Shown here: in pieces, positions 34,758 through 47,679 of the stretch
Numbering within the stretch: position 1 is the first letter of the stretch
How the letters are laid out: each line of letters begins with the position of its first letter
Assembly (NCBI GenBank): GCA_009599575.1
Contig: VWND01000003.1
Span: 1,068,001 to 1,132,000, forward strand
Length of the DNA stretch: 64,000 nt
Origin: Blumeriella jaapii
Taxonomy: Eukaryota > Ascomycota > Leotiomycetes > Helotiales > Drepanopezizaceae
Direction: 5' to 3'
Program-made: the position numbers and the translations under genes
The notes under the pieces: model-generated
Told to the model about the DNA's origin: nothing
Databases searched by the model: none
The model's input: the letters and a program-made list of their open reading frames with translations, nothing else

Positions 34758-36240
34758 TGGATTTAACCGAAAACGATCGGAATAAACCGATTAACGACGA
34801 AAATAAACTTTTGATCGATAATTACGAAACCGAAATTTTTTATTTAATCGTATATTATTTAATTATTTTATTTAAATTATTTAGCGTATTAAATTATTAA
34901 TTTGAATTATTTAAAAACCAAGTTTTCGATTATATTTTAATTAATAAAAAATTATATAAAATAAAAAATAATATATATTAAAAACGTTTAATAATAAATA
35001 ATAAAACCGATAAATTTCATATTATAAAAAAAGGTTACGAAAAAATATTTTATAAAAAAGCTAAAACTATTTATCACCGAATCAAAAACGATTTTTAATA
35101 AAAAAAATATTTCGAAGATTGCAAAACTTTTATTAAAAGCTGTATTTTTTGCTAAAAACGAAAACCTGGCCGAAAAAAAATCTATTATATCCGACGTAGT
35201 TTTTTAAAATTTAAAAAAAAATTAACTTCGATATTATACGCGTATCGATTACCGACCGCGGATATATATATTTCGTATTTGTTATCGACGATTTATTTAA
35301 ATAATTTAAAAAACGATTTTTCCGAAACGTTATTTCCGAAATTATAGCGATTTTTTTTAAAAAAAAACGTTATATATCGATACGGTTTATTTAGCAAATT
35401 AAACGTCGATAATAAATCCGAAAATAAAAGCGTTATCGAAACTTTTATAAAAAAATACGGTATTTAACGCATTTAAATCTTAGCCTATAATTCGAAAAGC
35501 AACGGATTTGTTAAACGAAGTTATAAAAATATTTTCGACGGCTTTTTAAAAGCTATTCGAAAAAATTATAAACGTTGATCGCGGAAATTTTCGAAAATGC
35601 TTTTTGTTATACGTATATATATATACGCTTTTATTAAAATAATTTTATTTCTATTTGATATAAAAAAAACGCTCGATTGCTTTTGAAAACAAAATAGCTT
35701 ATATAAAAGTTTTATAACGTAGTTAAAATAAAAACGAAAATAAATTTATTAATAATAAAATTTAAGCAGCTAAATTACCGCGATATAAATATAAAAAAAA
35801 TAATTTAAAAAAAAAAAATAGGAAAGCAGCTAAAAAAGTCTGGGATAAAACCAAAATTTAAAAAAAAAACGCTAATTAAAAAAAGAAATTTGATTTTAAT
35901 TTACGATGTTTAACGCGCTATTAATAAATCGGCCGATATTAAGCTTAATTATAAATGGCTCGGACTTTACGAAATATGCAAAGCCGAATTAAATAAAAGT
36001 TATTACAAATTTACGAAATTCGATAAAACAAAACTAAAAAAAACGTTCGCCGCTAACCGGTTAAAGCGATTTTATAAAAAAAACCAGCAAATTTATTTTT
36101 TAAATTCTGATTCAAACAGCGATTTCGATTTCAACGATTCCGACGACGATTCCGATCAAAGCGATTTTATTTTTAAAAAAGAAAAATCTTTTGGAAAAGT
36201 TTGAAAACAACCGAACGATAATCTCGCTATTAAAAATATA

Positions 36241-36758
36241 ATTTAAATCGTGATTTTATTTATAATCGAAAAAAAAAAATGCATATAAAATTATTTACTA
36301 ACCGTTTTATTATTTTTATTATTTATTATTTTCTTTTTTATTATATACTGTTTTATTGTTTTTATTTTGCTTTATTTGTATATAATTTAATTATTTTGTT
36401 TTATATATATTATTTATTTTTAAAACGTTTTTTTATATTATTTAAAATATTTATTATATTTTTTTCTATTTGATTATACTTTTGTTTACCAAAACAAAAG
36501 CTTTATATATATTTAAGCCGCATATTTAATATATTTATATTGCTCGCATATTTTACGAAAACTATTTTTTATAAATTTTATTATTTGCTACTTTTTGTAT
36601 TATTTACTTTTTTCGTTATTCTGAACGAATGCTTATCTAAACAATTATAATTTATTAAAAAAATAATATACGAATTTTCGTAACTTTTAAATATAAATAT
36701 TTTATAATTTCCGTATTTTTTTTAATTACTTTTTAACAAATATAATATATTTTTTTAA
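36241..36758. other. AT-rich noncoding tail after A-2 integrase
   Basis: About 500 bp with no readable domain. An open frame at 36279-36473 (+) is simply F/I/Y-rich from base composition. No polypurine tract or LTR start is seen, so whether it belongs to A-2 or to another element is unclear. Confidence 0.5.
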
Positions 36759-37025
36759 TATAAAAGTAGGTAGAAAAACCAGACTGATACGGCCATATAT
36801 CGGTGGATAAAATAATCTAGGAAATCCCTAAAAGAAATTAAAAAAAGGAAAAGAAAAATAAATAAAAGTGTAAATTAAACTGCGTGCTTATAATATTATC
36901 TAAAAAAGCGCTTTGCTTTTATATCTGTTGAAAATGATTAATAACAAAGGGTCTCGAAAAGGTTTATGCTTCGGCTATAGCTAAAACTATTAATTCCTAT
37001 TAATACAAAATATTACCGTTTTATA
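36759..37025 (-). repeat. Inverted family A LTR (A-6)
   Basis: A full-length 267-bp A LTR in reverse orientation. Its 5' end is at 37025 (ACCGTTTTATA on +) and its 3' end at 36759 (TATAAAAG on +). The flanks (TTTAA on the left, TTTTA on the right) do not match as a target duplication. Neither neighbour is A-type interior in reverse. It may be a solo LTR with decayed flanks or mark a recombination breakpoint. Confidence 0.83.
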
Positions 37026-39570
37026 TTTTATTTTAAATAATATACGTAATCGTTTTTAACTACGATCAAAAAAAAAACATAATTTTAATAAATGCAATTT
37101 AGTCTATCTTTTGTGATTTAAAAACTAATTAATTAACAACCGAACTTTTTAATTCTACGCTTTTTTAGTTTTTTAATTTGTTTTTGGCCTTTTTACTATT
37201 AGCTTCTGCGAAAAAATAGCGTTTCGCTTATCGTTTAAATTATTTTGTTTATTTTGCTTTTTTAAAAAATAGCTCGATAAAGCGTTAATCGAAGTATCGT
37301 TTTGATTTACGAACGTTTTAATAGCTTTTTCGTCGATAATATTATTAAATATCGCCGCGACGAATGCTTTTTACGATTTTTTTTCGTAAATAATAAATTT
37401 CAGCTTTTGAACGTGGTTTTACGCTTTGCAAAAAGCGCTAAAAAGTTTTATATTAAAATCGTAGAAATAATCGATTAATTCGTTGTAATTAAAACCGATT
37501 AACGCTTTTGCTTCGCGTAAAACTAATAGGTCGGATTACGGTTGTTTACCGACAAATACTTTTGAAAAAGCTTCGAAGCCTGTAAAAAAAATTATTTTAC
37601 GAAATAATTCGGAAATAATCGTTTGCAATCGAAACCACCGAAAATATTATAATTGTTTTCGTTGCAAAACAAATAATATCAAATTGTTTATCGAAACGTC
37701 GTTTTCGAAATGATTTTTGTATTTTTGCGCCGTGTAATTATTCGAATAAATTAATATCGCGCCGTCGGTTTTTTAGGTTTTAAATCTGACGAAAACCTTT
37801 TGCTTAATCGAAAAATTAACAGAAGTTATTTTATTTTTTATTTCGTAGCTTTCGGTTTCGTAATCCGATAAAATAGCTAAAACCATTGTTTTAAACGCGC
37901 TGAAATATAAAAAAGCTAAGCTTTTCTAAATAATTTTAATTAATTTGGCGTCGTAATATAATTGCAGGTAAACTTCGATTATTTCCGAATTATATACGAA
38001 TGCAAACAGAACGTAATAATCGAAAATAGCGTCGGTAAAATCTTCGATTTTTTCTTTTTTTTAAAAATCGGCGATATCGAATTTTATAATTGTAATTCGG
38101 TCGGGGCCAGCGAAATCTAAAGCGATCGGAACGTTAAAATATACTACGAAGCAGCAGTTTCCGAAGTTTCGAATAATTAAAACAGCGAAGTAAAATCCGG
38201 AATGCATTTTAAAAGCTTATTACGTAAAATTATAAAATATATTAACGAAAAAAGCTATAAGCGCTTTTTAAATTTTAATTAATCGGAAATAATATTTGTA
38301 TATAGCTATTTTTTTTTTATAAAATACAATATTAATTTATTTTTTCCGTTATACGATTTTACGTAATTAACGAATTCGCAGCTTAATTCAAATAGATTTT
38401 AAAATATACTTTCGGTCGAAAAGCTAAAAAAGTCGGCTTTTAAAAATATTCGTTGCTTTTATTTTTTTTTGTTTTAATCGAGCTTTATAATCGCGCTAAA
38501 AGCTTTAAGATTTGCTTTAAAATTTGCGTAATCCAAGTAAGTTTTAACACGCGCTTTAATAATTTTCGCAATTTTTGGTCGAAATATAAATTAATTATTA
38601 AAATTAATTTCGAATACGTCGTAATCCGAATTTTTAATAGCAGCGAATCGATTAGCAAAGCCGATAACGTCGATTTTTTTTGTAATTAAATCGCAATACG
38701 CCGTATAACAACGCATATAAAAATAACAAAACTTGCCGTTTTTTTTGGCGTTAATATTATTTATAAAAACGAAATTAAAAAATCGGAATTTTTTAATAAA
38801 AAAAAGCTCGAGCAAAAACGGGTTATCGTTTTTAAAAAAAAATTTTATTTATTTTAGCGTATTATACTTATAGTTTTCCGAAAAAAGCTTGGTTTAATTT
38901 TCGTTCGAAGCAAAAAAAAAAAAACTGACGGATTTATTTAATTTTTATATAAAAATATCGAAATAAAATTTTTAAATCGTAACGTCGTCGAAAGCGAAAG
39001 TTTTAAGCAAAATAATTTGATTTTATGCTTTTTATATAATTTTTTCCGCGATAATTTCGATATTTTTTTTTAAGCTTTTTCGGTCGAATCGTATAATAAT
39101 CGAAATCTTAAATGCTTTTATTAAAATCTAAAATATTAGCGATAATAATACGACGTTTTCAAACGCAGCAAGCGTTTTTAATATTTGCGTATTTAATTTC
39201 GAAAAATTAAATTCAAAATCGTTTGAGTTTTTTTTTTTCGAAATGCCGAGATTTTTTAAATCTGATTTTATAAAATCGTCGCGTTTTTTGTTAATTAGCT
39301 TAAAAGTTATAATTTCGCGTCGATTTCCGGCTGTTTTTATTCGCGGTGCTTTTTTTGCTAGCGACGCGAATAGTTTTTTTTTTCGAATAAAAAAAATTTC
39401 GAAAATATCGGCGCGCTTTTTTACGTTTTTTGTTTTTATTTTTTTCGAAATCGTTTTTATAAATATAATAAATTTTCTGTATTCGAATAAGCGGTTGTTT
39501 GCTATTACGCTTTTAATTTCGTTTTCGAATTCGTTTTCGATAATTAAAAATAAAAGTCGCCGAGTAGTTT

Positions 39571-39856
39571 TGTCACAGCTAGCTTGAGAATGATCGGAAT
39601 AATATAAACCAAAAGGTACGCATGTAAATTGAAAGAAAAACACCGAGCTAGAATGCTCGGAATCGCGAACTTTATATACAATGGGTTGCGCTTATGAATC
39701 ACGTGACTTAGCGCGAAGCCTAATAGCCGAAATGGTCCGTGCCCAAACCTTAATCCAACACCACCAGCAACACCACCAGCATTCATACCATTAGCAACCA
39801 TACCACTGGCAACCATACCACTGGCAACCACCACTAGCCAAGCCAGGATCGTAACA
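39571..39856 (-). repeat. 3' LTR of B-2 with expanded minisatellite
   Basis: 286 bp. A 15-bp unit, ATACCACTGGCAACC, occurs three times (one variant) near 39786-39830, where B-1 has one. CACGTG is at 39700-39705. A C-rich run after 39856 is the polypurine tract read on the - strand. Confidence 0.9.
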
Positions 39857-40179
39857 CTACCCCCCCCTTTCCGAAGAACTGCGTCCTCGCAGTTGCAATT
39901 ATAAATCTATCGTCCTCCAACTCAGTATAATCTTCCCTGCTTTCGTTGTAAGCTTGCAACCATGCGAAAAGCGCTCGTAAAAAGCTTTTAGCGATAAAAT
40001 ATAATCGGTGAAATATTTAAAAAATATAAAAGGCCGTTATAACGTTAAAACAAAAATACTATTCGAGATTTTTATCAGCGCTTTTTTAATTAACTTGATA
40101 TTGCAATACTTTTTTATGCAATTTCGAACCTATTATTTTTTCGATTTTTTATTTCGTTTGTTCGGAAAATAATTAAATA

Positions 40180-43100
40180 AAAACTGGTTCGAAGCGGCGT
40201 TAACCAAATAAAAAATTGCTAATATGCTTTCGGAGCGAATATAAATAAAAAATTAAATAAATTAACTAGTCTGCGAAAAAATCAAGCTTCCAACTTTTTT
40301 TTATTTTATCGACGATTTTGATTAGGCCGTACCATTTGTCCGAAAGCTTCCGGAAAAGTCGGTCGAACTTTTAATTTTTAATATTTATTAATATTTCGTC
40401 GCTTATATTTTAATTTATCGATCGTTTATGCAAATTAACGAAACGCTTCATTTTAGCTTATTATTACGTAATAAACGATTATGCGTATTTCACAACTTTT
40501 CTAGCTCGGAAAGCCAAATGCAAAGCTTCGTCGCGGTTAAGCTTTTTAATGGCCGAATCAAAAAAACGGAAATTGTTTATATTCCAAAATATGCGAGCTT
40601 CGTATTTATTTAAAATTTGAAAAAAAAAAACGTTGCCGAAAAATTCGTGCGGCAAAATCAGCTATATAATATTTATTAAAAATAAAAAGCGTTTTTAATT
40701 ATCTTGGTAGTAAAAGCAAAAAAAAGCGGAAACGTTGTTTAATATACTGGTTTATTACTTCGATTTGCCTATCGATATTAAAATTATACGCAATAATCAA
40801 CTTGATTTTAATTTTTAATATGCGGCAGAGTTTTTGCTAAAAAACCGAAACAAATTAAGTTTTTCGGTCCGAAACAATTAAATCCGGCATGCCGAAATAA
40901 CGCATTTAATAAATTAAAAACAAAGCTGCCAGTTTTTTCGCTATAATAATCTTATAATAAAAAACTGACAAAAGCTTTTTAAACAAGCGATTTATTATTA
41001 CGAAAGCGAAATCGTAACTATTTTCGTTTAATAAAAACTTCGTAAAATCTATCGTCAAATGTTAATAAAGCCTGCTAAATATAAACAAAAACTTTAAAAA
41101 ACTCGGAATTTTATCGCGCCTAGCTTTTATTCGTATGCAACGACAATTCGAAACGTATTATTATATATTTACTTTTATAGCCTTCTAATAATATTTACGA
41201 CCGACCAAAAGCTTTATTTTTTCTATTTCAGCGTATATTACGCAAAACTGTTCGTAAATATATCGGATCAAAAAAATTCGCAATTCGAAAAATTTCAAAA
41301 GCATTATTAATTTGCCTTAAAAAAACAATTTGTTTTGTCGCAATTAATAATCAAAGTTATAATTGCGAGCTTGCGTTCGTTGCGCTTCGAAAAAAATTTT
41401 TTTTTTATTAGCTTGCAGCAAATCGTTTATAATTATATAACCATATATATCGTACGCGATTACAAAAATTAAATCTGCGTATTTTTTTGTAAATACTTTA
41501 TTTTTTTCGTTTTCGCTGTTTTTTTCGGAAAAAATGCTATCGTTATCGCGCTTATCGAACGCTATTTTTATAAACGCCAGCGTAATTATGCTTTTAGCAG
41601 TTATTTTTTTTAAAATCTAAAAATTCAATTTATCGTTTAAAAACATTTATTACTTCCGAGCTGTTCGCTATCGCGCTTTTAATAAGAAAATATTTTAATT
41701 TCTACGAAAAAAAGTATCAGCGAGCGTATTAATAATTCCCGACCGGTATATAATTATAAAATGAAAATCGGCGAAAAACTCGGCCTATCGGATTTATCGA
41801 ACCGAAAAGTTTTTAATTATTATAAAATATTTCAAAACGCGATAATCGGTATATATATATACGTTTTTTTAAGCGCTTAACAGCTCCGGCTTATAATTTT
41901 TAAAAAAGCGAAAAATAACGAAAAGCTTTTTATCGTAAATCGGATAATTAAGCTCGGCGTCGATTATAATTTTAAAAAAAAAACCGACCGAATATTAAAA
42001 ATCATTTTTTTGCAATTGCGATAATACGCCAGCTATTATTATATCAGAAAAGTCGGTTTCCAGGCGCGTTTGCTTATAAAAGTCGTAATAGCACAAAATA
42101 AAAGCATTTAGCAAAACCTTGCGCAATATTTTCTATGCGTTTTTCTGCTTTTTTTCGAATACGAAAAAAACGTTTTTACTTATAAAAACAGTAAAAGGGC
42201 GGTAAATACGGCTGTAACCGATTATAAAACGTTTATAAAAATTGCAAAAGCTTAAAAAGCTTTATACGCCTCGCATATTTGCTGTATATTACTAATTTTT
42301 AATAATAGCAATTTTTTCCGGGTTTATTTTAATATTTTAAATACTAATAACGAAACCTAGAAATTTAATTTTCGTAATATTAAATTCGCATTTTTTAATA
42401 TTAGCTTTTAAGCCGTGTTTTCTCAGAATCGATAAAATCTTTTTAATATAAATCTTATATTTCAAATTATTCGCGAAGTAAATAAAAATATCGTTAAAAT
42501 ACGCCGAGCAAAAATTATTCAAATATTTTATAAAAATATTATTAATAAAAACGTTGAAATATAACGGGCTTATTAATAAAACCGAACGGAAAAACTTTAT
42601 ATTTATATATACCGTATCGGATACGAAAACTAATCAGTTTTTTTAAATTTTTCGAATATCCGGATTCGATTAAATATTTATTAAATATAAATTTTTATAA
42701 ACATTTTAGCTTTAATAATTCGCGTCAGCATTTCGTTAATCAAAAGCAAAAAATAAAAATCTTTTTTCGTAAAATCGTTAAGTTTGCGGTAATCGATATA
42801 CAAACGCATAAAGCCGTTTGACTTTTTAATAAATAAAATCGGAGCGGCGAAAAAAGTATTAAAAAATTTAATAAAACTTTTATGCAAATTATCGAAAATA
42901 TAATTTTTAATTTTTATAAGCTGTTTATTCGTAAAGCGTTTAGATAATTTTATAAAAAGCGTATTTTTCGTAGTAAAATATATTTTATAATTTATACCGA
43001 GGCGGCGAAAAGCGAGCTTATCGTTTTTCTGCTTATAAAAAAATTCCTCGAATTCCGAATACTAAGCTAAAAAAAGCTTTTTTATAAAAACCACGTTATC

Positions 43101-43900
43101 GTTATACTTGGCTTGCAAAGCGTCGGAAACGGGAATACTTTTTATTGCCGCGAATTATATAACTTTTTCAGACTCGGCGATTTTCGCACGGCGAAAACGT
43201 TTTCTGTTTATATTATACACAAAAGCAATAAACGTGCAATCGTTAAATAATAATAATCTTTTTTTTTTCGCGGCTCGCATTTGCTTTTCGTAACGTATTT
43301 ATAAAGCGCTAAATGCAAAAGCGGAAATACAACTAATATTACAATTAAAAGTAAAAAAAATAATTAACACGATTAGAAAAACCGGCTTGGTCGGTTCAGA
43401 ACTGCCAATAAAAAACTTTTCTATCTTATGCAAACTGCTTTTAAAGTTTCGTATAAATATAAAAAATCTACTAGTTTTAAAGCCTAAATAAGCCTTTTTG
43501 ATCGTTGTAAAAGTGTTGGCAGAAATATATAAAACTCTTATTACGCTGTTTCGTTTATCTATATTTTTTTAATATATACAACTAAGCATTTTAAACTTTT
43601 TTCGCTAATTAAAATCGACGAATAACTGCTCGTTAAAATAAAAAATAACGGGCATATTAAATAGCCATTTTATTTTGTTTTTTCCTTAGCCGTACGCTTG
43701 TTTTAAATCGTAGTGCTGTAAAAATTTGCGACTAATAAAAACGTCGGTAAAACCTAGATTTATAACCAAAAAAGAAAAATTTATACGACGTCGATCAATC
43801 GTAAAAAAAAAAAAATAGCAGAAAAAATAAGCTTTTCCGGCTCGCCATTATAGCCGGTAAATATAATAAGCTTATGCAGCCGAATAAAACTTATTTCGAA
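40180..43900 (-). pseudogene. B-2 pol remnant
   Basis: Same order as in B-1. The RT blocks are at 42887-42681 (GFMRLYIDYRKLND) and 42522-42337 (AYFNDIFIYFANN). RNase H lies near 42.1-41.9 kb. Integrase and the chromodomain-like end reach about 40.2 kb. All are broken by RIP stops. Confidence 0.83.
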
Positions 43901-45035
43901 ACGTTAAAAAAATTAATACGCCAAAAAAGTTTTGATCGCACCGAAAATATTAACTTCGCTATCGATATATATAAATATTTTAATATATAATCCATTGCGT
44001 ATTAGTTTTATAAAAACTAAAAACTGTCGCCCTTTTATTAAAAAGCGCTGATTAAATTTTAAATCCTTTCACAAATCGAATTTCTTATTATAATAAAAAT
44101 CTTTGCCACGGCTTAAAAGTTTTTTAACAGGTCGTTTTGCTTTTCGTCGATAGCTATTTCGGCGATTTTACGACTAAGCTTGGCGTCGGAGCAAACGTTT
44201 GCGAAATGGCCGGGCTTATCGCAGTTATAACAAACGTTAAAAAAACGCGTAGCTAAGCGGAAAAAACCGAAAATAATAAAAGTAGCAGCCATACGTTTGT
44301 AAAAATCTTTGCCAAAAAAAGAAAAAGCCGTGCGAGCAAAAAGGGTTAAAAAAATAAAACGCTATAAAATTTTAAAAATACCGGAAGTACGCCTAGAATT
44401 CTAATTAGCAAAAGCTATAATAAAAGAAAAATAGCTATACAACGAGCAAAAACCATTTTTTCAGCTCGGATATTACGTAATTTCCTATCCGCAACAGCTA
44501 AAAACTCGTCCAAAGCAATATAATTATTATTTATTTTATATTTTTCTATTCGAAAATCGTATTTAAAAATAAAAATAACTTTTTCGCATATATTTTTGAA
44601 CCAACGGTTTTTAGTAATTTTGCTAATAATTGCATAGCGGATAAATAAAAAACGAAAATCGTTGTAAATCTGACCGTTATTTATATAAAATTTGTTGTAT
44701 TGCAATTTGGCAAACTAAACGCGGTTGTGATTAAAAAAGCGCTGATTAAAAATGCGAAAAACGTTTCGGACCGATTGGGCTTAGTTATAAAACTCGGGGT
44801 TTAAATGCTTCAAAATAATAGTTTTTGCTTTCTTAATAATGCATTTGAAATATACTTTGATTTAATTTATGCTTTATGTAAATTTTTTTAAGTATTTTTT
44901 AATAAACAGTTTTATATTTATTTTTTATACGTTATATTCAACTTTTCCTTAATAATCGCTAAAAGCGTAGCGAAAGTATTTGATTTTGGATAATTCGATT
45001 CGAAAAATAATTAAATCGAAAACGAAAAAGTAATA

Positions 45036-45164
45036 ATAATGGGCTGCCTTCCCACATTTATCCTGCGGTCACTCGGATAATGTGGGGGAAAGCAAGTGTC
45101 CCACTGCATCCAAGTGTCCCATCTCAGTTCATGATTTTTTACGATCGCATTTTATATTAAAACA
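45036..45164 (+). repeat. Left terminal inverted repeat of G
   Basis: Contains AAGTGTCCCA twice, about 18 bp apart, a possible transposase binding repeat. Ends AAAACA. Confidence 0.88.
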
Positions 45165-45540
45165 TTATTATTTAATTACGCCAAATTGAGAGGTAATAAA
45201 AGCAGGAAGCTATTTTTAGATTCTAAATTAAAAATTCCATTTTTATTAATTAAAAGTTATTAAATTATATATTTTCATTGAATTTTCTATTTTTTATTAT
45301 CGCATTTTGTATCAAAACACTATTAAGGCCAGATATTTAATTATAATAAGTTAATAAATAATAAAAACAGATAGCTATTATTAAATTATAAGTTAAAAGT
45401 TTTATTTTTATTAATTAAAAGTTTTAAAACGAAATGTTTTGTTTTAATTTTTATTTTTTATAATCGCATTTTAAATTAAAACATTTCCAACGCCAGTTAT
45501 TTAATTATAATAAACTGAATAAAAGTAAGTTCAGTTTGTA
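45146..45540 (+). repeat. Three subterminal repeats inside G
   Basis: CGCATTTT followed by an AAAACA block recurs at 45146, 45301 and 45465, spaced 155 and 164 bp. Each is followed by a TTTAATTA block. Units diverge by point changes and small gaps. Confidence 0.65.
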
Positions 45541-46264
45541 TTCGAATAGAATTTATAGAAAACATATTAAATTCTACGTCGGAATATTCATTTTTGATTA
45601 AATGAAAGTAATTTAAATCGTTTTTGTACGCATTTCCAATTAGAAATTGTATTAATTAAACGGCTACGAATCGTACAAATATAATATACTTTTATTAGAA
45701 CTAAATAAAGCTTATATTTTCTTTAGCTTTCTAGCTATTTTACATATGCTTTTCTGCTTTTAAATATCGGTATAATATTTATATTCGGAAGGTAAAAAAC
45801 AAAAGGCAAAAGGTAAAAGAAAACCGTTAGTTTTACGAAAAGCTTTTGCTTAAGCGTATAATAAGTAAAAGAGCTGCTTACGAGCCTTGGATTTTGGGTT
45901 GTAAAAGCAATAAAGCTGTAAAGCAAAAAAAAATCGCATTTAAAATAATAAATTGCATTTTTTTAGCCGAAAATCTTGATATATAATAAAACGCGAGCTT
46001 AATAAAGCTTTTATAATTATCGAATAGCTTATAACCTATTCAAAAGGTTAATCTGAATTATTATAAAAAATATTTTAATCGCAAACAAATGTAAATAAGC
46101 TTTCTAAAAGCGAAAAAGCGAAAAAAAAATTGAAAATACGTACAAAACACTTATTTAAATTAGTTTTTATTAATAAAATTTAATTTTTTAATTTAAAATC
46201 TGAAAATAACTGCTTGCTTTTATTATAAATTAATTTATTGTAATTTAATATCTGGCGTTGGTGG

Positions 46265-46393
46265 TGTTTTAATATAAAATGCGATCGTAAAAAATCATGA
46301 ACTGAAATGGGACACTTGGATGCAGTGGGACACTTGCTTTCCCCCACATTATCCGAGTGCCCGCAGGATAAATGTGGGAAGGCAGCCCACTAT
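46265..46393 (-). repeat. Right terminal inverted repeat of G
   Basis: Reverse complement of 45036-45164 with three mismatches. It includes two TGGGACACTT motifs. Confidence 0.88.
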
Positions 46394-47096
46394 TATTCGG
46401 AAATTAATTAAAAATCTGCGGTAAAAGCGCGCAAAGCTCGAAATAAAAAAAAAGCGTCGCGGGCGATAGTAGCGAAAAAGATTGGAAAGCGAGCGGCGGC
46501 GATAGCTTAAGCGATTATTTAAGCGATCTGAAGCTGCTGGGCCGTAGTAAATTTTTCAGCGTTAGCAAATATGTTAAATAGTCGGTTTAAAAGCACTCGT
46601 CGGTTTAAAAATACTGGAATATCAGCGTCGTATAACTCGATTTTAAATTCGATAATAAAACGAAAAAATCTAGCAAATAATTATAATTCGATAAAAAAGT
46701 CGTGAAATAAAAATTCGCTGCTAAAATCGTCGAAAAAGTCTAAAACGAATAGAAATTCGGAAGCGCTAAAAGCGGAAGCAAAAAATGGAAATGCTAATTC
46801 GAAGCCGAATCGTACGAATTACGTTCGTTTTCGAATGCCGCGTCGATTTATAAAAAAGCATAGGATGTTATAGTATTAAAAGGGAGCGATTCGAATTGCA
46901 AAAGCAGATCGAATTAATAAAAAAAAAACTTCAGCTTTTTCTAAAAATAAAATCAATAAAAAGGAGTTTTAATCAAAACACCGATAAATAAACGTCGGTA
47001 CGAGCGGCCTGAAAAAAGTTCGAATTGCAAAAGCAAATCGAATCCTTAACCGTGGATATAAAGCTTCTTAGCGAAGATTGTTTAGTTTTTTTTTAT

Positions 47097-47381
47097 ATCA
47101 CAGCTAGCTTAAAAATAATCGGAATAATATAGACCAAAAAGTATGTATATAAATTGAAAAAAAAACACCGAGCTAAAATACTCGGGGTCGCGAACTTTAT
47201 ATATAATGGGTTGCGCTTGTGGGTCACGTGACTTAGCGCGAGGCCTAGTGGCCGAGGTGGTCCGTGCCCAAACCTTAATCCAACACCACCAGCAACACCA
47301 CCAGCATTTATACCACTGGCAACCATACCACTGGCAACCATACCACTGGCAACCACCACTAGCCAGGCCAGGATCGTAACA
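47097..47381 (-). repeat. 5' LTR of B-2
   Basis: 285 bp with the same triple 15-bp repeat as its partner, so the expansion predates or accompanied this insertion. CACGTG is at 47225-47230. The inner edge (47097-47200) is more A/T-converted than the outer part. Confidence 0.9.
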
Positions 47382-47679
47382 AGTTTTAGTTGCTTTAAAA
47401 ATATTAATTGCTATCGCGTATATTTTTTCGAATTAAACGAAAATAATATTAGCTTTTTCGTTTTTTTCGTCGTCGTAGCTTTAAAATATCGAAATAATAT
47501 CGTTTTTTTTTTTTGATATAAAAATCTCGTATTTAGCGACGTTTAGTTTTTTATTTTAAAAAAAAATCAGATTTAAGGTTTCGCAGCCGATTAAATTTTT
47601 TTTTAACGATTGTATAACGTCGTCGATCAGTTTGCAAACAGCTGTAAAAAAGCTTATAAACCTACGGGCTTTTGAATTA

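Larger units (their letters stand above)
31580..36240 (+). pseudogene. A-2 pol remnant: protease, RT, RNase H, integrase
   Basis: The region opens near 31.58 kb with RSEK.IDKYISSEAVDE. Protease lies at about 31.9-32.3 kb, its active-site triplet reading DNK. The RT core at about 33.5-34.0 kb includes FSGYDYLIFNLRFRNITA and a catalytic box altered to VNDV. Integrase at about 35.0-35.6 kb has YKKAKTIYHRIKNDF and SNGFVKRSYKN. A serine/aspartate-rich tail ends near 36.17 kb. It belongs to a common fungal Ty3/gypsy clade, as judged from RT and integrase order. Stops occur throughout, and the C solo LTR splits the RT. Confidence 0.8.
28815..36758 (+). mobile_element. Family A Ty3/gypsy element A-2 (3' end uncertain)
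   Basis: Inserted in the A-1 gag. The interior runs gag, protease, RT, RNase H and integrase to about 36.24 kb. It is followed by about 500 bp of noncoding AT-rich DNA. No direct 3' LTR follows; an inverted A LTR stands there instead. A solo C LTR (33195-33487) interrupts the RT. Heavily RIP-mutated. Confidence 0.78.
45036..46393. mobile_element. Element G: 1358-bp TIR element with TA target duplication
   Basis: Bounded by TA (45034-45035 and 46394-46395). The empty site is seen in B-1 at 16100-16101. Terminal inverted repeats of about 129 bp differ at only three visible positions. The tips read ATAATGGGCTGCC and ATAGTGGGCTGCC. The outer 110 bp are GC-balanced and the centre is AT-rich, without a transposase frame. 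TA duplications fit Tc1/mariner-type transposition, so this is probably a non-autonomous or decayed copy. Confidence 0.88.
44150..46861 (-). pseudogene. B-2 gag remnant, split by element G, zinc knuckle intact
   Basis: The likely start is at 46861 (complement). Element G separates the N-terminal part from the rest. The open part 44705-44415 matches the B-1 gag. The CCHC knuckle near 44.19-44.24 kb reads CYNCDKPGHFANVC with all four zinc ligands kept. Upstream stops make it non-functional. Confidence 0.8.
39571..47381 (-). mobile_element. Family B Ty3/gypsy element B-2 (hosts element G)
   Basis: Inserted in D with target duplication AGTTT (39566-39570 and 47382-47386). The LTRs are 39571-39856 and 47097-47381. 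Without G the element is about 6.45 kb, equal to B-1 once the longer LTRs are allowed for. It lies on the - strand and is RIP-mutated. G sits in its gag region. Confidence 0.93.

Noticed and set aside
36279..36473. Tyr/Phe/Ile-rich small frame on +
   Set aside because: A product of T-rich sequence with no start context or homologous family visible.
45036..46393. CRISPR-like or other prokaryotic repeat array
   Set aside because: The repeats are terminal inverted and long subterminal units of a eukaryotic DNA element, without short equal spacers.
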